DNA of 5,641 nucleotides from Xanthobacteraceae bacterium (GTDB taxonomy: Bacteria > Pseudomonadota > Alphaproteobacteria > Rhizobiales > Xanthobacteraceae): positions 1 through 5,641 of the forward strand of contig JASHWN010000318.1 of assembly GCA_030044035.1 (NCBI GenBank). Direction: 5' to 3'. Of the stretch, positions 4,842 to 5,641 are shown piece after piece. The stretch's first letter is position 1; every line of letters starts with the position of its first letter. Made by a program: the position numbers and the translations under genes. The notes beneath the pieces are model-generated. The model saw only the letters and a program-made list of their open reading frames with translations. It made no database searches and was not told where the DNA came from.

Positions 4842-5324
4842 ATGACGCGGGCCGAACTCACCGAAAAACTGCTCGGCATCAAGCGCGAGAAGGGCTGGAG
4901 CTGGAAATACATCTGCAGCGAGATCGGCGGCATGTCGCCGATGCTGATCACCGGCGCGGTGCTCGGCCAGATGAAGCTGACCAAGCCGCAGGTCGCCAAG
5001 GCTGCCGAGCTGTTCGGCCTGTCCAAGGCCGAGCAGGCGCTGCTCAACGAGACGCCATACCGCGGCACGCCGATGCCGCCGACCGATCCGCTGATCTACC
5101 GCTTCTATGAGCTGGTCATGGTCAATGGTCCGGCGCTGAAAGCCTTGATCGAGGAGGAATTCGGCGACGGCATCATGTCGGCCATCGACTTCGACCTGCA
5201 GCTCGAGCGCCAGCCCGATCCGAAAGGCGACCGGGTCAAGATCACCATGTCGGGCAAATTTTTGCCGTACAAATATTACGGCGCCAGCGGCAACGTGCCG
5301 GGCTATGGGTATAAGGAAGACTAA
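4842..5324 (+). CDS. cynS: Cyanate hydratase (cyanase)
   Basis: Cyanase converts cyanate and bicarbonate to carbamate, which decays to ammonia and CO2. It detoxifies cyanate and supplies nitrogen in the cytoplasm as a homodecamer. The 160-residue product has the N-terminal helical DNA-binding-like fold region (1-70, with WSWKYICSEIGGMSP and VLGQMKLTKPQV) and the C-terminal catalytic domain with PTDPLIYRFYELV and EFGDGIMSAIDF. Catalytic residues are R87, E90 and S113; their spacing (3 and 23) equals that of R96, E99 and S122 in the E. coli enzyme. The protein ends GKFLPYKYYGASGNVPGYGY and a few more residues, a tail roughly 13 residues longer than the E. coli C-terminus, while its N-terminus is about 9 shorter. 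GGGAGG 5 bases upstream fixes the ATG. No carbonic anhydrase (cynT) or cyanate transporter gene adjoins it. The sigma-54 promoter suggests nitrogen control. Confidence 0.97.
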   Translation: MTRAELTEKLLGIKREKGWSWKYICSEIGGMSPMLITGAVLGQMKLTKPQVAKAAELFGLSKAEQALLNETPYRGTPMPPTDPLIYRFYELVMVNGPALKALIEEEFGDGIMSAIDFDLQLERQPDPKGDRVKITMSGKFLPYKYYGASGNVPGYGYKED

Positions 5325-5329
5325 TTCTT

Positions 5330-5432
5330 CGTCATTCCGGGGCCGAGCGAAGCGAGGAACCCGGAATCCATAACCCCAGCGTTCGTGATTATGGATTCCG
5401 GGTTCGCCGCTTCGCGGCGCCCCGGAATGACG
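5330..5432. repeat. 103-bp near-perfect palindrome between convergent genes (element R3), possible bidirectional terminator
   Basis: The outer arms CGTCATTCCGGGGC (5330-5343) and GCCCCGGAATGACG (5419-5432) match perfectly over 14 bp. The inner arms GAACCCGGAATCCATAA (5357-5373) and TTATGGATTCCGGGTTC (5389-5405) match perfectly over 17 bp around a 15-base loop. The 13-base segments joining them (with GCGAAGCG against CGCTTCGC) are mostly complementary. I know this CATTCCGGGGC...GGAATCCATAA type as a very common intergenic repeat in Bradyrhizobium and relatives. It begins 6 bases after the cynS stop and ends 6 bases before the stop of the opposing gene, so both transcripts would end in the same very stable hairpin. 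Termination or 3'-end protection is inferred; no T-run follows. Confidence 0.88.
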
Positions 5433-5438
5433 GAGGCG

Positions 5439-5641
5439 TCACAGCGCCAGCGAATCGCGGCCGAGGTCGCTGATGGATTTTGTTCCGGTCAGCGCCATGG
5501 TGACGTCGAGCTCGTTGCGAATGATCTCGATCGCCCGCGCGACGCCGGCCTGGCCGCCGGCGCCGAGGCCGTAAATGTAGGCGCGTCCGGACATGCACGA
5601 GCGGGCGCCGAGCGCCAGCGCGCGGAACACGTCCTGCCCCG
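5439..5641 (-). CDS. FMN-dependent alpha-hydroxy-acid oxidase / L-lactate dehydrogenase family (partial, C-terminal end)
   Basis: Reading leftward from the window edge, the frame gives 66 residues beginning GQDVFRALALGARSCMSGRA and ending at a TGA (5441-5439). This is the C-terminal part of the glycolate oxidase / LldD family, which oxidises L-2-hydroxy acids to 2-keto acids with FMN. Visible hallmarks are the end of the SGxDVxxALALGA FMN-phosphate region, the SGR (GR) of the phosphate-binding loop, the following YGLGAGGxAGV, and the family ending IRNELDVTMALTGTKSISDL. The catalytic His and Arg residues and the N-terminus lie beyond the right edge, so substrate (lactate, glycolate, mandelate or other) cannot be set. 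It is convergent with cynS across palindrome R3. Confidence 0.93.
   Translation of the reverse strand, partial: GQDVFRALALGARSCMSGRAYIYGLGAGGQAGVARAIEIIRNELDVTMALTGTKSISDLGRDSLAL

Noticed and set aside
5389..5598. Minus-strand open frame covering part of R3 and the oxidase tail
   Set aside because: It is out of frame with the clearly conserved oxidase C-terminus and runs into palindrome R3.

Overview
The window reads as chromosomal DNA of a GC-rich alphaproteobacterium, most likely a Bradyrhizobium / Rhodopseudomonas / Xanthobacteraceae-type member of the Hyphomicrobiales. This rests on the strong GC bias of the codons, the style of the proteins, and three intergenic palindromic elements of the kind I know from that group. 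The species call is inference. Apart from the palindromic repeats there is no mobile element, RNA gene or CRISPR array that I can see.

Layout, left to right. (1) 1-663, minus strand: N-terminal two thirds of a D-isomer-specific 2-hydroxyacid dehydrogenase, running off the left edge. (2) Divergent from it, 789-1637: a complete fumarylacetoacetate hydrolase (FAH) family enzyme. (3) 1650-1741: a three-hairpin palindromic repeat filling most of the gap before the next gene. (4) 1762-2604: shikimate dehydrogenase, aroE. (5) 2688-4592: three tightly spaced paralogous genes for small, exported, cysteine-free proteins of unknown function. Each appears to be two copies of a beta-rich unit joined by a nearly invariant linker. 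(6) 4593-4841: a gap with a second palindromic repeat, a near-perfect sigma-54 (-24/-12) promoter, and an inverted repeat over the predicted transcription start. (7) 4842-5324: cyanase, cynS. (8) 5330-5432: a long near-perfect palindrome between convergent genes. (9) 5439-5641, minus strand: C-terminal end of an FMN-dependent alpha-hydroxy-acid oxidase, running off the right edge.

How the parts work together. The metabolic genes are mostly unrelated housekeeping or catabolic functions: 2-hydroxyacid oxidoreduction, FAH-type cleavage or hydration, aromatic amino acid synthesis, and cyanate detoxification giving ammonia. The sigma-54 promoter suggests cyanase is used as a nitrogen-scavenging enzyme. 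The least explained part is the three-gene exported paralogue cluster. It looks like a single operon (gaps of 24 and 27 bases, strong ribosome binding sites) and is the best candidate here for an undescribed system.
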